NCBI GenBank assembly: GCA_023213315.1
Contig: JAKCPI010021959.1
Span: 31,779 to 95,778, forward strand
Direction of reading: 5' to 3'
Length of the DNA stretch: 64,000 bases
Origin: Euborellia annulipes
Taxonomy: Eukaryota > Arthropoda > Insecta > Dermaptera > Anisolabididae
The notes beneath the pieces were generated by a model. That model saw nothing but the letters and a program-made list of their open reading frames with translations. It was not told the origin of the DNA and made no database searches. Positions 43,601 to 54,684 of this stretch are shown here, piece after piece. Numbering within the stretch: position 1 is the first letter of the stretch; each line of letters starts with the position of its first letter. The position numbers and the translations under genes were made by a program.

Positions 43601-45345
43601 TAATTTATTTTAATTAGAGTTGTAATGTCTGTATCTGAAAGAATAGTAAGACATCGTTCATTCAGTCTTCCTTTCTACTACTTATCTTAGATGAATTCAA
43701 ACAATAGGCAATAATAATGTTCGTAAATGCTGTTTTCACTAAATATATCACTATTAAATTATTTATTATATTTTTTTCGTAAAAAAAAAAAGAAAAGTCA
43801 CAAAAGGTGTAAAGAACTTTAAGTTATTCAAATACTTTTTTTATAATTAAAAATAAAAAATCAATAACGTGATTTATTCCATTCCAAATGTAATTTTTTC
43901 TCTCGAAAACTGTTCCAACGATTTTGATGAAATTTGATTTTACTTAGCTATTTATTATTTCCGGTACACAATTACTCTGTCTCATCTTTTTAAAAAAATA
44001 TATTTAGGCTAATCTTATTTGGGGGATTCAAACATTAATTAGTTAACCCTTCTGCAAACATCCTTCTTTTGAGAGCTAAATTTTAGTGAAGCTTCTTGCG
44101 TAATTTAAAAATACGAGCCACTCTTCCCAAGTAGGCCTACCTACCTTAACTAAAAAGAATTTATTGATTTAATACATTTTTTATCTCTTGAAAAATCAAT
44201 TATTCTTAAACTAATTTTTTGCTTTTTCTAGAGCTACATATATATTTTATTTTTAATTCAAATGCTAAAATTAAATATAAGTAATACTCAGCTTATATCA
44301 ATTCGCAAATCAATTTAATCAAGAGGACATAAAAATCCTTTGACTCTTTCTTTAATCAAACATTTTTTTTATTCTTAATGGAATCAGAGTTGCTCGCAAG
44401 GTAAATGAAATTTTCTCTTTGGAATTTAAATAAACATATAAATAAATATTCAAATATATAGATTATTTTTTGTTTCACATAGCAGTTTCCACAGGAAATC
44501 ACAAATTGCTCACTTAATCCTTTTAAGAAATAATTTTCTTAACGAAATATTAAAAATTTTCAAACGCCACCTCTTCTCTTTTTATTTAAGTCAATATATT
44601 TTATTTAGGGAATAATCCGGTTTTAATTTTTATATCTTTAATTTAATTTAATTTTGGTGTCTAATGACGAAGACTTGTAGCTATTACGAGTTCCACATTC
44701 CAATTTGATTTTGTTTTCTGTCTTGTGCTTGAATTCTTCCATGATCAAAATCAACTTGATCTGATTAAAGGAACGAAGGAAGTGAATTGGTCGTTTTGAG
44801 CTTTTTGGCTTCCCTCTCCTTCGTTGGTGCCATATGTTACAAATTCCTCAACGTTCCATGTTCTAATGTCACGTGTTGCCTGCACAAGGGGTTTCTTTCC
44901 TGCACAACCAAAAGGGCTTCCCCTTTCCATTCTTTATATCCTCTGAAAAATCAATAGATACACATAGATAAATTATTCAAATTTAGCATGAATTTCAATT
45001 TCCAAAATCATGTTATTGATATACACCGTCTCCCAACTCATCCCAAAGGTAAATAGACAACAACTCATGATTATGTTGATATTGACTGCATATAAAATCG
45101 ATTTTCTCTCTAATCAATTACTTAATTGTTTTAATTTAACAAAAACCATAAAAACAGGCGAAACAATAATGTATTTAATTAAGAAAGTTCTCTCCCTAAG
45201 CACCTCTTTCAATTGTTACGCAATAGAATTTCTTTCTTATTCAATGAAGTCTTTTCCAACGCACCTCTTGAAAACCTCTGTACATCCAATTGGGCGTTTA
45301 GTGTAATAATTAAAATTACTATATAAGAAATTACATATATAATAT
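43601..45345. other. No gene or recognised repeat seen
   Basis: AT-rich. 44680-44940 is less AT-rich but without a coherent frame. The 98-codon frame at 45010-45306 is unrecognised. Confidence 0.45.
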
Positions 45346-45351
45346 TTAAGA

Positions 45352-45614
45352 TAGCCCTCGGGGGGAGGGGGGGGGGTTGGGTGTTACCTCTTACCAAACG
45401 TCGGGGGTTGGGCCCCGGGCGGTCCGATGATTTTTTTTAAGCCATTGGATAAAAAGGGTTTAAATAAAAATGTGCGGCCCCATAAAAAATTTTTTTAAAA
45501 AGGATATGTAAAATTTTTTTGGGCGGGGGGGGGAAAAGAGTGTGGGTGGGGGGGGGGGGGGGGGGGGGGGGGGGAGAGAGGGGGTGTGTTTTTAAAAAAA
45601 AAAAAAAAAAAAAA
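45352..45614 (+). mobile_element. SINE B1 copy with corrupted homopolymers
   Basis: Recognisable SINE landmarks in order: TACCAAACGTCG, GGTTGGGCCCCGGGCGGTCC, GATGATTTTTTTTAAGCCAT, TTTAAATAAAAATG. Runs of G (27 at 45548-45574) and A replace the usual mixed tail and parts of the head. The pattern looks more like consensus or basecalling failure than natural decay. The frame with a run of prolines on the minus strand is a product of the G run. Confidence 0.6.
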
Positions 45615-45697
45615 GATATTATATATCAATACATCGCGTATGTAAGCCGCGAAGGAAATTTTATATAATTTAATATTTATTATTTCAAATACTACAG

Positions 45698-45780
45698 CAG
45701 TGGTTTCCAAACTTTATGTTAACACGCCTCCCTTAAAAATAATTAATCTCATGACGCCTCCCCTCCCCCCATTTTAATAA
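45698..45780 (+). mobile_element. hAT-type end, family G
   Basis: CAGTGGTTTCCAAACTTTAT followed by GTTAACACGCCTCCCTTAAA is a typical hAT terminus and matches the left end at 47440. The right end was not found. Confidence 0.5.
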
Positions 45781-46314
45781 ATAATACAACAACAATAATT
45801 TTTAATGCTAAAAAATATAAATTTATATAAAAGTATTTTTTTTATTTATTCTTATTTATATTTTAATTAAAATTAGCAATCATTTGGAATATCTTACTTT
45901 TCTACCTAATGAAAAAAATTCCTACAAAATTCTGCAAGGGATTCGATGGTTACCTAAGTTACCCAGTGTTATTATTATCTGTTTATGAGAGTTACGAAAT
46001 CTATCAAAAATTAATTCCGCCCCAGTAATAAGAAATTTTAGAATGACATTAAAATGTTTCTATCCTACTATACTATTTGCTAAATATTGAATATAAATTT
46101 TAACTCAAACGGAATGCACTTATTTTTTAGTAAAAGTATTAAAAAACATTAATATCTTTGTGCATTATAGGGGATGGGGCATTAATCCCCCTGGTGAATG
46201 CCTGCATACCTCCCCCCCCTTTAAGGAAATGCGAGCCTTCACCGCGAAATTACTCTCAAAATAATTTAAATACATTTATAAATAATTATTTTTATTTTGA
46301 AATTATTTTATTAG

Positions 46315-46380
46315 AATTTTTGACATGATCGCAATACTTTCTCTCTCTATATATTTCATATATATGCTAAGAGAAAGTAA
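46315..46380 (-). repeat. Family A end fragment
   Basis: TTTTTGACATGATCGCAATA then CTTTCTCTCTCTATATATTT and a closing AAGAGAAAGTAATAA: only the TA-hairpin end of the element. Confidence 0.65.
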
Positions 46381-46411
46381 TAATGGTGATTTAAGAAAAA
46401 AATAAAAAAAA

Positions 46412-46665
46412 TGCCCTCAGGCTTGGTGTAGTTGGTAGCGTGCCTACTTTCTATAATGAACGTTGGGGTTCGGAACCCTGGCAGTCTGAAATGGATACGA
46501 AATGGCCTAAATAGAAATGCCTGGACCTCCAATGTGTATATTATTAATTAATAACGGTTATCGTATAAAGTCTTAAATGGCCTGAGTTGCTGAAAATAAT
46601 GTGTGAATGTGTGTATGAGTGTTGAGTGTGAATGAGAAAAAAGTGTGAGTGTTTAAAAACAATAA
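46412..46665 (+). mobile_element. SINE B1
   Basis: Head CTTGGTGTAGTTGGTAGCGT (A box) and GGGGTTCGGAACCC (B box), a shortened body (the hairpin arm is partly deleted: GGATACGAAATGG), GCCTGGACCTCC, GTCTTAAATGGCCTGAGTTG, then a GTGT tail and A run. It lies 30 bp from an A-family end fragment. Confidence 0.82.
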
Positions 46666-47322
46666 AAAACTAATTTTTTTCAATGACACCTACACTCCCC
46701 CTCCCCTTTCAACAGCTTATATTCTCCCTCTACCCTTAGTGAAATACAAAATATTTAATTTCATATTCAATCGTTTTTCGCAGTCAAATTATTTGTTTCT
46801 ATCATTTTTTTTTTCAACGATAAAATGCATAATAATTACCTTTAATAAGACGCTCAAGAGGGTGTGCTGGTTGACGGGGTGGCCAGGGTGGGTTACACTA
46901 TATTAATTATTCACTTTGATTCATTTGAAACACAACTTGATAATAGAGCAAGCAGTAGGCGCGCCTGCCGTCAGGCCACACACTGGACTGAACGAGAATC
47001 TCGACTCTCTCTCTGTTTGTTTAGGAAAAAAACAGATGAAAATAACAATTCCCTTTTTATTAAAAGTAAAAAAATACCTTTTGCTCTAATCTAACTTTAT
47101 TTATAACTGGAAAAGAATGTCAACAAGTGATTTGGAATATTCCAAGGCCTTTCTTAAATAATCAACCCTTCATGCCCCCCACCCCTAATCAAATAATAAT
47201 CAACGCTATTTTTTGAATGTTTTCTATTTATTTGGCTTCGATTTAGTTATAAAAAACATTTTTTTTTCAATTTTTCACCCCCTTATCCAATCCTAATAAA
47301 TAAAATAATTAACAATGCTATC

Positions 47323-47346
47323 GCCTTCGGCGAGCTTCGCATCTAG
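47323..47346 (+). mobile_element. Helitron-like 3' terminus
   Basis: Hairpin CGCC-TTC-GGCG followed by AGCTTCGCATCTAG and then T, matching the CTRR|T rule and sharing TCTAGTCAGAA with the end at 12104. The upstream element is not identified. Confidence 0.5.
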
Positions 47347-47439
47347 TCAGAAAGAAATTAAAACCCTGAAAAACTTCCCTGAATCCGCCTTTGGGTTTTA
47401 CACATAGTATAATTTTCTAGAATGAGTCTTACTTTAGGC

Positions 47440-47664
47440 CAGTGGTTTCTAAACTTTATGTTACAACGCCTCCGTTAAAAAAATTTTATTTATTTATTTA
47501 TTCATATATATTATTTTAATTAAGGAAAACCTCCATCCCAGAACCTTGTAAATTTTATTATTTTATCATTTGGAAAATTGGTTCTGGTGGCCAATATTCG
47601 CGCCTCCCCTTAGACTAGTACGCGCCTCCCTAGGGAGGCGCGCCTCACAGTTTGGAAAACGCTG
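47440..47664 (+). mobile_element. hAT-type MITE, family G
   Basis: Left end CAGTGGTTTCTAAACTTTAT and right end CAGTTTGGAAAACGCTG are inverted. CGCGCCTCCCTAGGGAGGCG at the right forms its own hairpin. No exact 8-bp TSD is visible, so some decay has occurred. Confidence 0.65.
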
Positions 47665-49405
47665 AATTATAAGTTATTCCTTTTATCAAATTATTAATAA
47701 ACAATTCTCTAGGAGTCCGTAAATTTGATCATTTTTACTTGCTGTAAGGTAGGCAGCTCAAATGACCATTTGACTCTGATTAATTGATCCAGAGCTTCTC
47801 TACAGTTGTTATTGAAAAATTCTGGTGTGACGGCGCGAACATAACTTCCTGTTCTATTTGAATGAAAGTTGTGGAGCGATTAATTGAAAAATTTATTAGT
47901 TGGGAGGAGCATTTCTCCGGGTATATTTCACTAGTAGGCCTACAAGGAGGCACCAGCATTGCGATTTGCTTATTTTTAATTTTTGTAAAAGATTTTTAAT
48001 CCTCACTCCTTGTAGAAGTTTTTATAAAAAGGCCTATATTCTAATTATTTCTAGACTTTTGTGAATATTGTTTCAAGTAAGGACTTAATAATTAAATGAA
48101 ATATGGATTGTAGTAATTTGTTTTTTGGCTCTTGGAAGATAGGGATCCCAAATGACCAACTCATTAAATTTAATTAATTTCTATTAATCTCACCAAAATG
48201 AACCGACTTCTTCCATCAGTTTATTTCTTCTAAGAATTAGCTGTCCTAGAGCAGCTTTGGAGCAAACAGTAGAGTTGTAGAACCAATCAGTAACTCATTC
48301 ATGCAATTAACATACAGTAATTATTATTTAAACTTCTCAATTTATCTTCTTTTTACTAAAAATAAAGTAGTGAAAAATTAAAATAAAAGGCTGTTAAGTA
48401 CAAGTTCGGCTTCCTTTATTTTAAAAAAACTTATTTGATGATATGCTAATCACTAAATTCTCCGAATTTAATCCGTCGGATTTTATTTAGATCAGAGTAT
48501 TCAGGGGAAGGTAAGAGGAGTAGAACATCTTTCACACCTTACGCATTTAATGCTCCAAATGGTATCAGAGTACTTTCTAAAAATGTCAAATCATCATCAG
48601 ATAACAAACCACTTGTCCCTTCAGGTTGGCAATTCTCTTTCAAAAGACACCTAGAGTAAGATAATAATTGCTTAATTGCGAGCCACTTTGTACCTGATAA
48701 TTATTTTATCCTCAATAGTTAATAGATTAATGTAAACATACTGAACTATACTCATATATATTTAACACATTTATATCACAGTAATAATATGGTGTTTAAC
48801 TTTTTTTTTCATTTAATACTATTTAGTTTGATAAATTTTAAGCTATAACTTAGAAAATTTTATATCTTCGATCATTTAGTAGATTACCTATTCACGATTA
48901 TTAGTCATTTAATGTTTCGCCCCAATAGAGCAGAGGTTCTTTTAGCGGTGGGTGGCTGGCTGGCTTCTCCTGAGCTATAAAATTTATGGGGAAGGTGAGT
49001 GTTATCATCTATAAAATTTATTTTAATTATATTACTATCCTGAATAGCAGATCGGGGCTGTAGATAATATGCACCCTCTTTCACTCCAAATATATTAATA
49101 TCCAATAGTGGTCCGATATCTGTTGGATTAGATTATTTATAGCATCTAATTAGATTAGAGGCATATTAATAATATCTAATAATATGTCTAAAATTGGGCT
49201 CGACATGTCGTTTTTAAACATTTTTTGAATGTTCGTGGTTCGTATATTTGATTTTAATAAGGACAGTTTCAACCAATTCCGGAGATAAGAAGCATATAAG
49301 GCTTTTTATTTGGCTGAACCTGTCCTTGTATTGTAATCAATTTATTTTAATTTATTTATTCGTCACAAAACAGGAAAAAGTTCCAAAAACAATGCAAAAC
49401 CAAAA
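47665..49405. other. No gene seen; small A-family remnant at 47813-47875
   Basis: TCTGGTGTGACGGCGCGAAC near 47820 and GAAAGTTGTGGAGCG near 47866 are the two sides of a collapsed terminal palindrome of family A. The rest is AT-rich without a readable gene. Confidence 0.4.
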
Positions 49406-49419
49406 TAATTAATTACAAT

Positions 49420-49650
49420 TTTTTTTTTAAGTCTTCGACATCTTAAGCTATTTAGACGTTTAACGATAAACAATTATTTAGAAACGATATTTTAGGGGAT
49501 CCAGGCATATTTATTTATACCATTTGGTATTCAAATGATTTAAATAAATTCATCGGACTGCTTGAGATCCGAACCCACGCCCCGTAGCTTCCAGACTAAC
49601 ATTAGGACATTTGTCAACAACTTTAGCCTTCTCGGCCACGGGGAGGGGGG
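49420..49650 (-). mobile_element. SINE B2 with exact TSD
   Basis: Minus-strand head CCCCGTGGCCGAGAAGGCTA, a long variable region, then GCGTGGGTTCGGATCTC: a Leu/Ser-type tRNA-like head. The shared SINE B body follows. The TSD ATTAATTACAAT is exact (49408-49419, 49651-49662). Confidence 0.88.
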
Positions 49651-49668
49651 ATTAATTACAATATATTG

Positions 49669-49815
49669 ATATACCAGTATATATAATAGCGAAGTGTCGG
49701 TCTGTCCGTCTGTCATGCTCTGTTTGGCCAACTTCCAGTTGGAATTTTGAAATGTAATTTTACAGGCTTATATTCATTTCATATTGTCCCAGGACGTTAA
49801 ACTCGGGATCTCTAG
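49669..49815 (+). mobile_element. Helitron-like element, 5' fragment
   Basis: TATATATAATAGCGAAGTGT, then CGGTCTGTCCGTCTGTCATG and TTGGCCAACTTCCAGTTGG, match the 5' region of the element at 50345. It breaks off near 49815. Confidence 0.6.
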
Positions 49816-49891
49816 TTTTACCCTGCTTTTAAATAAATAATAAGAGAAAGTAAAAAATCTTTAAGGAATATGATTTATGAAGATATTGAAC

Positions 49892-50138
49892 CATTGGCGT
49901 AGACAGAAATTTTTTTTTTTTTTTTTGGGGGGTCCAAGAAAGTTTTTTCAAAAATTTAAGATTATTTTTCGGTATTTATAAATCATTTTGGTTTTTTTCT
50001 TTAGAGTAAATTATTATATTTTACTTTCTCTTACCCTATATGAAATATAATTTGTATTATAGATCTTAAATATCTAGTCATGTCTTGGGTCTCATGGGGG
50101 GTTTGAACCCCCAAAACCCCCCCGTGGCTACGCCTCTG
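49892..50138. mobile_element. hAT-type MITE, 247 bp
   Basis: Ends CATTGGCGTAGACAGAAA and GTGGCTACGCCTCTG are inverted. Flanking 8-mers TATTGAAC and TGTAGAAC match at 6 of 8. The interior carries an A-family end (TTTTACTTTCTCTTACC at about 50020). Confidence 0.72.
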
Positions 50139-50344
50139 TGTAGAACCAATAAATACTCACTGCAATATTCTCTTGTCTGTTTTAGACAGTATCTCTATTT
50201 GTCTAAATTAATTAGTATCCATTTTAATAAGTCAAATTTTCATAGTTTAACAAAATATAAATAGTATACGAGCAAGCACAATATTATTACGATTAAATCT
50301 CGAAACTATTTAATTAAAACATTTTGATTTTTTGCAACTAATAA

Positions 50345-50931
50345 TCTATATCTATATATAATAATTGCGGTGTGTCCGTCTGTCCGTCCGTCTGTCCGTC
50401 CGTCTGTCCGTCCGTCTGTCCGTCCGTCTGTCCGTCTGTCCGTCCGTCTGTCACGCTCTGTTTGACCAACTTCCCGTTGGAATTTTGAAACGAAATTTTG
50501 CAGTCTTATAAAGGACGTTATGGAGAGTCCCGGAAAAATACTCGGGTCCCGAAATTCCTATAACTTTTTGAGTTATTAATTGCTAAAGTTACGATTTCTC
50601 CCATAGGAAATGTATAGAGAAATATTTAAGTATTCTTTGCAGTTGTGTATTCTTTGAATGTAAACAAATCCTCAAGCAGGCACTGAATTGGAATACGTAC
50701 GTAGTAATAATAATTTTGTTTTCATAATTAAGAAAAGGCGAGGGTCCGCCGCAGGCGGCCCGAGCCAGCGGCTGGGGGTCCAGGGGGCGTAGCCCCCGCC
50801 TAGACGCCAGCCCGTTTCTCATAAGAAAAGGCGAGGGTCCGCCGCAGGCGGGCCGAGCCAGCTGGTGGGGGGTCCAGGGGGCGAAGCCCCGCCTAGACGC
50901 GTAGCCCGCCGAAGGCGGGCGGCGCGGCTAG
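50345..50931 (+). mobile_element. Helitron-like non-autonomous element, complete
   Basis: Starts A|TCTATATCTATATATAAT and carries a (GTCC/GTCT)n array at 50373-50455. It ends GCCCGCC-GAA-GGCGGGC hairpin (50904-50920), GGCGCGG, CTAG|T at 50928-50932. These are the standard Helitron marks: 5' TC after A, and a 3' hairpin 7-12 nt before CTRR, before T. It encodes no Rep/helicase, so it must have been mobilised in trans. An imperfect 90-bp tandem duplication lies at 50734-50903. Confidence 0.85.
50655..50700 (+). repeat. SINE H fragment inside the Helitron
   Basis: TGTAAACAAATCCTCAAGCA, then GGCACTGAATTGGAATA, corresponds to the body of SINE H on the opposite strand from the two larger copies. 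Confidence 0.55.
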
Positions 50932-50939
50932 TAATAGCC

Positions 50940-51635
50940 TATTTCATTTGAAAAAAAAAAATTTAATTTCTATTCTAATAAATTGATGTTTGACATAGAC
51001 ATAGACAATAAATCACTCTCTACTAATATAATAGCTATTCCTATTATTACATATTGCAATAGATTATTGGCTCTGATTTGCTTTTGCTCCAGGCTGTAAT
51101 CGATTCAAATAGTACACCTCCCGCTAGTTCCCTCTCGCCCCACCTAATTGCAGAAATAAAATGGATTCGATTTATTATTATTATTATTTATTAAATTGAA
51201 TTTTATTTTCTCTTTTTTAGGCATGACTTTTTGACCTCAAAAACTAGAGCAGTTGCCAAATAGGGTTTTCTCTCTGCTGCTGCATTGCTGTATATTAATA
51301 GATATCTACATACATTGTGCTCAACTGCAATTCGATGTGCCACATGTCCAATGTGCAATGTGTGTCCACCTCATAGTTTGTTTATTACCCTATAAATAGA
51401 ATCATGCACATCCCAGATAATTAATGTTACACACAATCCTTTTGAATATGCAATAACATGCACCGGAGTCATTTGTAATTTTTTTTATTTCAATAATTAT
51501 AATTAAAAGGTTTAATTATATGTTATGACTCAAATATTATATAATTTATTAGATTTAAAGAATATCTCGTTCATGTATAGGCGTGTTACCCGTTAGGCAA
51601 AAAAGTTGACCAGAGAAGGGAGAGATTCTGGAATT
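50940..51635. other. No gene or recognised repeat seen
   Basis: AT-rich; 51300-51480 contains several TGTGC and ACATG words but nothing assignable. Confidence 0.45.
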
Positions 51636-51644
51636 GAAATAAAA

Positions 51645-51765
51645 ATCTGATGTGGCTTAACGTACAGTAGATTTTTTTGAGTCGAGATATATTTAGTTTC
51701 CCATAGCACCTTAGTTGAAACATTTGATTTATATGTTGAGTGTTTCAAATCAACTATGGTTATTT
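51645..51765 (-). repeat. Family A fragment, palindrome end
   Basis: AATCTGATGTGGCTTAACGT and GAGTCGAGATATATTTAGTT correspond to the outer end and following block of family A, with most of the palindrome deleted. Confidence 0.5.
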
Positions 51766-51792
51766 TTTAAGAAACTTTAATCTCAAAAATTT

Positions 51793-52104
51793 AAAATAAA
51801 AGATAAATCCTCATTTATTTCGCACTTTTTATTTCCAAATATACAAAATTTCTTTGGGATATTTCGGCCGCATCACACAGCCATCTTCAGCCAAGACTAA
51901 AAATACATTAAAAGGAGCAAGGTTAAATGATAACATTAATGTATATAATGTACTGTGTTATCATTTAACCTTGCCCTTTTAATGTATTTTTAGTCTTGGC
52001 TGAAGATGGCTGTGTGATGCGGCCGAAATATCCCAAAGAAATTTTGTATATTTGGAAATAAAATTGCGAAATAAATGAGGATTTATCTTTTATTTTAAAA
52101 TTAA
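51793..52104. mobile_element. Palindrome with paired hammerhead-like cores
   Basis: Arms of about 150 bp meet almost without a loop near 51946. Near the centre of each arm is CTGAAGATGGCTG-loop-CGGCCGAAATATC (minus strand 51890-51862; plus strand 52000-52028), a hammerhead-like arrangement. The outer parts include AATAAATGAGGATTTATC. The minus-strand frame through it is not a gene. Confidence 0.75.
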
Positions 52105-52715
52105 TAATTATTTTTCGCCAAAAAATTTTTTGAAGTTTTAATCTCATATTTTGACATTTAATTCACAAATCCGAATCCTAACTAAATACAAAATTGGAAA
52201 AAAAATTTTAAATAGTGTAAAAAGTTCGAAACGATATCGAAATTAACATTTATATCGTCAAAGGGATTTAACATTGCGCCGATGGAGGAAAAAATTCATT
52301 TGAAATATCTTCTCAGTCATTAGTGTCAGCCTTGACACGTTGTGGTTACTCTGAAGAGTAACTCTCATGGGAATGATACTGAGGTGGGTTCCCGTTTCCT
52401 TCCTCAGGAAGAGGCATCTCAAATAGAGTTGAATAATTTATTGCCAAGAGGTGGATTTGAACTCTAGTTGTATTAAACTCAAGATTTGAAATATACAGAG
52501 AGCATTTTATATAGATACAAATCTGAAATACGACATCAGTAAAGTGTACTTAAATCATGTTTTAGGAAAAAACTTATTAATAGGTCTATACATTTTAAAG
52601 AGCATCTAAAAAATAGTATATTTATGAATTTTGAAAAAAATAAAAACAAACTAAAGAAGTACTTCAGTAAAGTACTAGTGCTTCTTGGCCGATTTTGTTC
52701 AAAAGCTTATTTTAA

Positions 52716-52922
52716 TTGAATGTTTTATGGCTGTGGAGATTAAATCAAGATCCGAAGGAACCTTGCAGCCAGAGGATTTAATAAAAAATATTTTATTTTT
52801 TTTACCGACGTTTCGGTCTCTAATCACGACATTCATCAGAGATACGCCGGCGAATACATACAAAATAAAAAATTTTTACTTTTTTTATTTAATCTCCAGG
52901 CTTCAAAGTTCCTTCGGATTAT
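52716..52922. mobile_element. Palindromic element nested in family A, TSD 11 bp
   Basis: Sister of 10528-10738: outer arms AAATCAAGATCCGAAGGAAC and TCCTTCGGATTATGC. One intact core on the minus strand (52840-52807) reads CTGATGAATGTCG...AGACCGAAACGTC. The direct repeat GCTTATTTTAA flanks it (52705-52715, 52923-52933), giving a duplicated target within the A sequence. Confidence 0.78.
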
Positions 52923-53044
52923 GCTTATTTTAAGTATCCGGGAGGATACCAAACTTAAATTTCAACTTCTAAGCTTAAAATCGTTGCACACACACACACA
53001 CACATACCATTTTTTGGGCTCGGAGGATCTCAAAACATGTACAC

Positions 53045-54040
53045 TAGGGTGGTCGCAAGAAATTGATGTCCGAATATCTTTGGCGGGAACCTCTAGAAAG
53101 TTGCTAAATTATGTAAAAGTGAGATAGGGAAAGGATGAGCGTGATCGAATAACCCTAAGACCTGCCTCAACGGCCCTGAAGTTTAGTAAAACTTGATGGA
53201 GACATATCAAGGGTAGCATTGTCTAAACTTCTAAATCATTTGTGGTATTTAAACCAAGAGCAGGTTGCTTTTGCTTTTTTTGATAATACTTTAGATCAGT
53301 GGTTCCCAACCGGTGTGTCCCGGCACCCAAGGGTCCCGCGAGAATGGCTAAGGGGTGCCGCGAGATATTTAGATGAACAAAAAAAAAATAATAATAAAGA
53401 GGCGGGAAAAAAAAGTTAGCGATCGTGAATGTTTTTAAACTTTTCACTTTTCTTGACGTTCAGAAGAAATATTAAGGCTAAAATAATTCCTTTTAATCCC
53501 TCCATATTTAATTCATGGCCCTTCGATTAAGAGGTGGAAATAACATAAGTAGGGGGCTCCCCCAAAAACGGTACGGGGTGGGGGAAAACGGAGGTCATAT
53601 TTGGATTCAGGAGGTCATTTTACTTAAGAATCTGATGAAATTATTTCGGAACTCGAAAAAAATTTCATTACCCCTATTAGTGTTATTTGAAAATCAATGT
53701 GATGTGCCTCTTAACCATATTCGATTTTTTGCCCATACCATGAAAACCGTTGGTTTTACTAAAGAATGTTAAAGGACTTTTTTTTTAGTAAATTTAATGC
53801 TCTTCAAAAAATTACTGATGAACCTTTTTTGTTGGACTAACCGTTTAGGAGTTACAGATGTTAATAGTCAAATTTAGGGGAATCGATGAACTTTAGGGCC
53901 GATGAGGCAGGTCTTATCGTTATCCGATCGAGCTCAAACTTTCACAATCTACTTTTTACACCAATTGTCAACTTGTAAGAGGTTCCCGCCGAAAATACAG
54001 CCAAAAAAATTTTCTCCCCTTATACCTTGCAACCACCCTA
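53045..54040. mobile_element. hAT-type element with about 165-bp TIRs, 996 bp
   Basis: Ends TAGGGTGGTCGCAAG and CTTGCAACCACCCTA. Similarity between the two arms continues through GGCGGGAACCTCT and AAGACCTGCCTCA...CGGCCCT for about 165 bp. TSD ATGTACAC / ATGTACAG (7 of 8; 53037-53044, 54041-54048). The frame at 53515-53772 (85 codons, starting MALRLRGGN) is unrecognised and not obviously transposase. A second hAT-like end lies inside at 53296. Confidence 0.85.
53296..53420 (+). mobile_element. hAT-type end nested inside the 1-kb element
   Basis: CAGTGGTTCCCAACCGGTGT then GTCCCGGCACCCAAGGGTCC is a well-known type of hAT terminus followed by its usual GC-rich subterminal part. The opposite terminus is not found. 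Confidence 0.55.
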
Positions 54041-54258
54041 ATGTACAGGATGGCCATCAAAATCTCGACATGAAATTTTTGACATGATCGCAATACTTTC
54101 GCACATATACAGGTAAAAGAAAGTAATTATTAATTTTTATTATTATTATTTTATTAATTATATTATTTTATTAATTTAATATTAGTAATTAAAAATTTAT
54201 ACCGGAAAATAATAATTCGTTTATTATCAAAATAAATTTAGTTATTACATGTACTGAT

Positions 54259-54541
54259 GCCCCCGGGTGTGGCGTAGTAGGTAGCGTGCCTACCTCCTAT
54301 ACCAAACGTCGCGGGTTCGGATCCAGGCAGTCCGATGATTTTATTTAAGCCATTTGGATACCAGATGGCTTAAATGAAAATACCTGACCCCACAATAAAT
54401 ATTTTCAATACAACGGTTATCGTCAAAGTCTTAAATGGCCTAAGTTGCCGAAAAGACTGTGTGAATGTGTGTGTGAGTGTGAGTGTGAATGAGAAAAAAG
54501 TGCGAATGTTTTTCTTATAAGCAAAAAAAATAAAAAAATAA
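54259..54541 (+). mobile_element. SINE B1, intact with TSD
   Basis: Starts GCCCCCGGGTGTGGCGTAGT (A box) with GTCGCGGGTTCGGATCC (B box), body hairpin, and tail GACTGTGTGAATGTGTGTGT. It ends in an A-rich run. The TSD ACATGTACTGAT is exact (54247-54258, 54542-54553). A reference copy for the B1 head. Confidence 0.93.
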
Positions 54542-54684
54542 ACATGTACTGATCATATTATCCTTGGTAGAATAAAAATTATCTGCTTACTCTTATTACT
54601 AAAATTATAATTAAGCAAAAGTCTTAAAATCATCCCCTCCAAAAACACTATTTCATCTCCAAACAGATAATCATCTATCTATCA

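Larger units (their letters stand above)
52505..54122 (-). repeat. Family A element split by two insertions
   Basis: Minus-strand A pieces at about 52505-52715, 52923-53044 and 54041-54122 are co-linear. They comprise the AAGTACTAGTGCTTCTTGG block, the CACA microsatellite at 52986-53004, AAACATGTAC, then GACATGATCGCAATACTTTC and the end at 54122. The palindromic end is missing. Confidence 0.8.

Noticed and set aside
50373..50455. CRISPR-like or regulatory array of GTCC/GTCT units
   Set aside because: It is a simple microsatellite within the 5' part of a Helitron-like element, with no spacers.
54259..54330. Possible functional tRNA gene
   Set aside because: A and B boxes are present, but the sequence continues into the SINE body with poly(A) and TSDs, and the cloverleaf is not intact.
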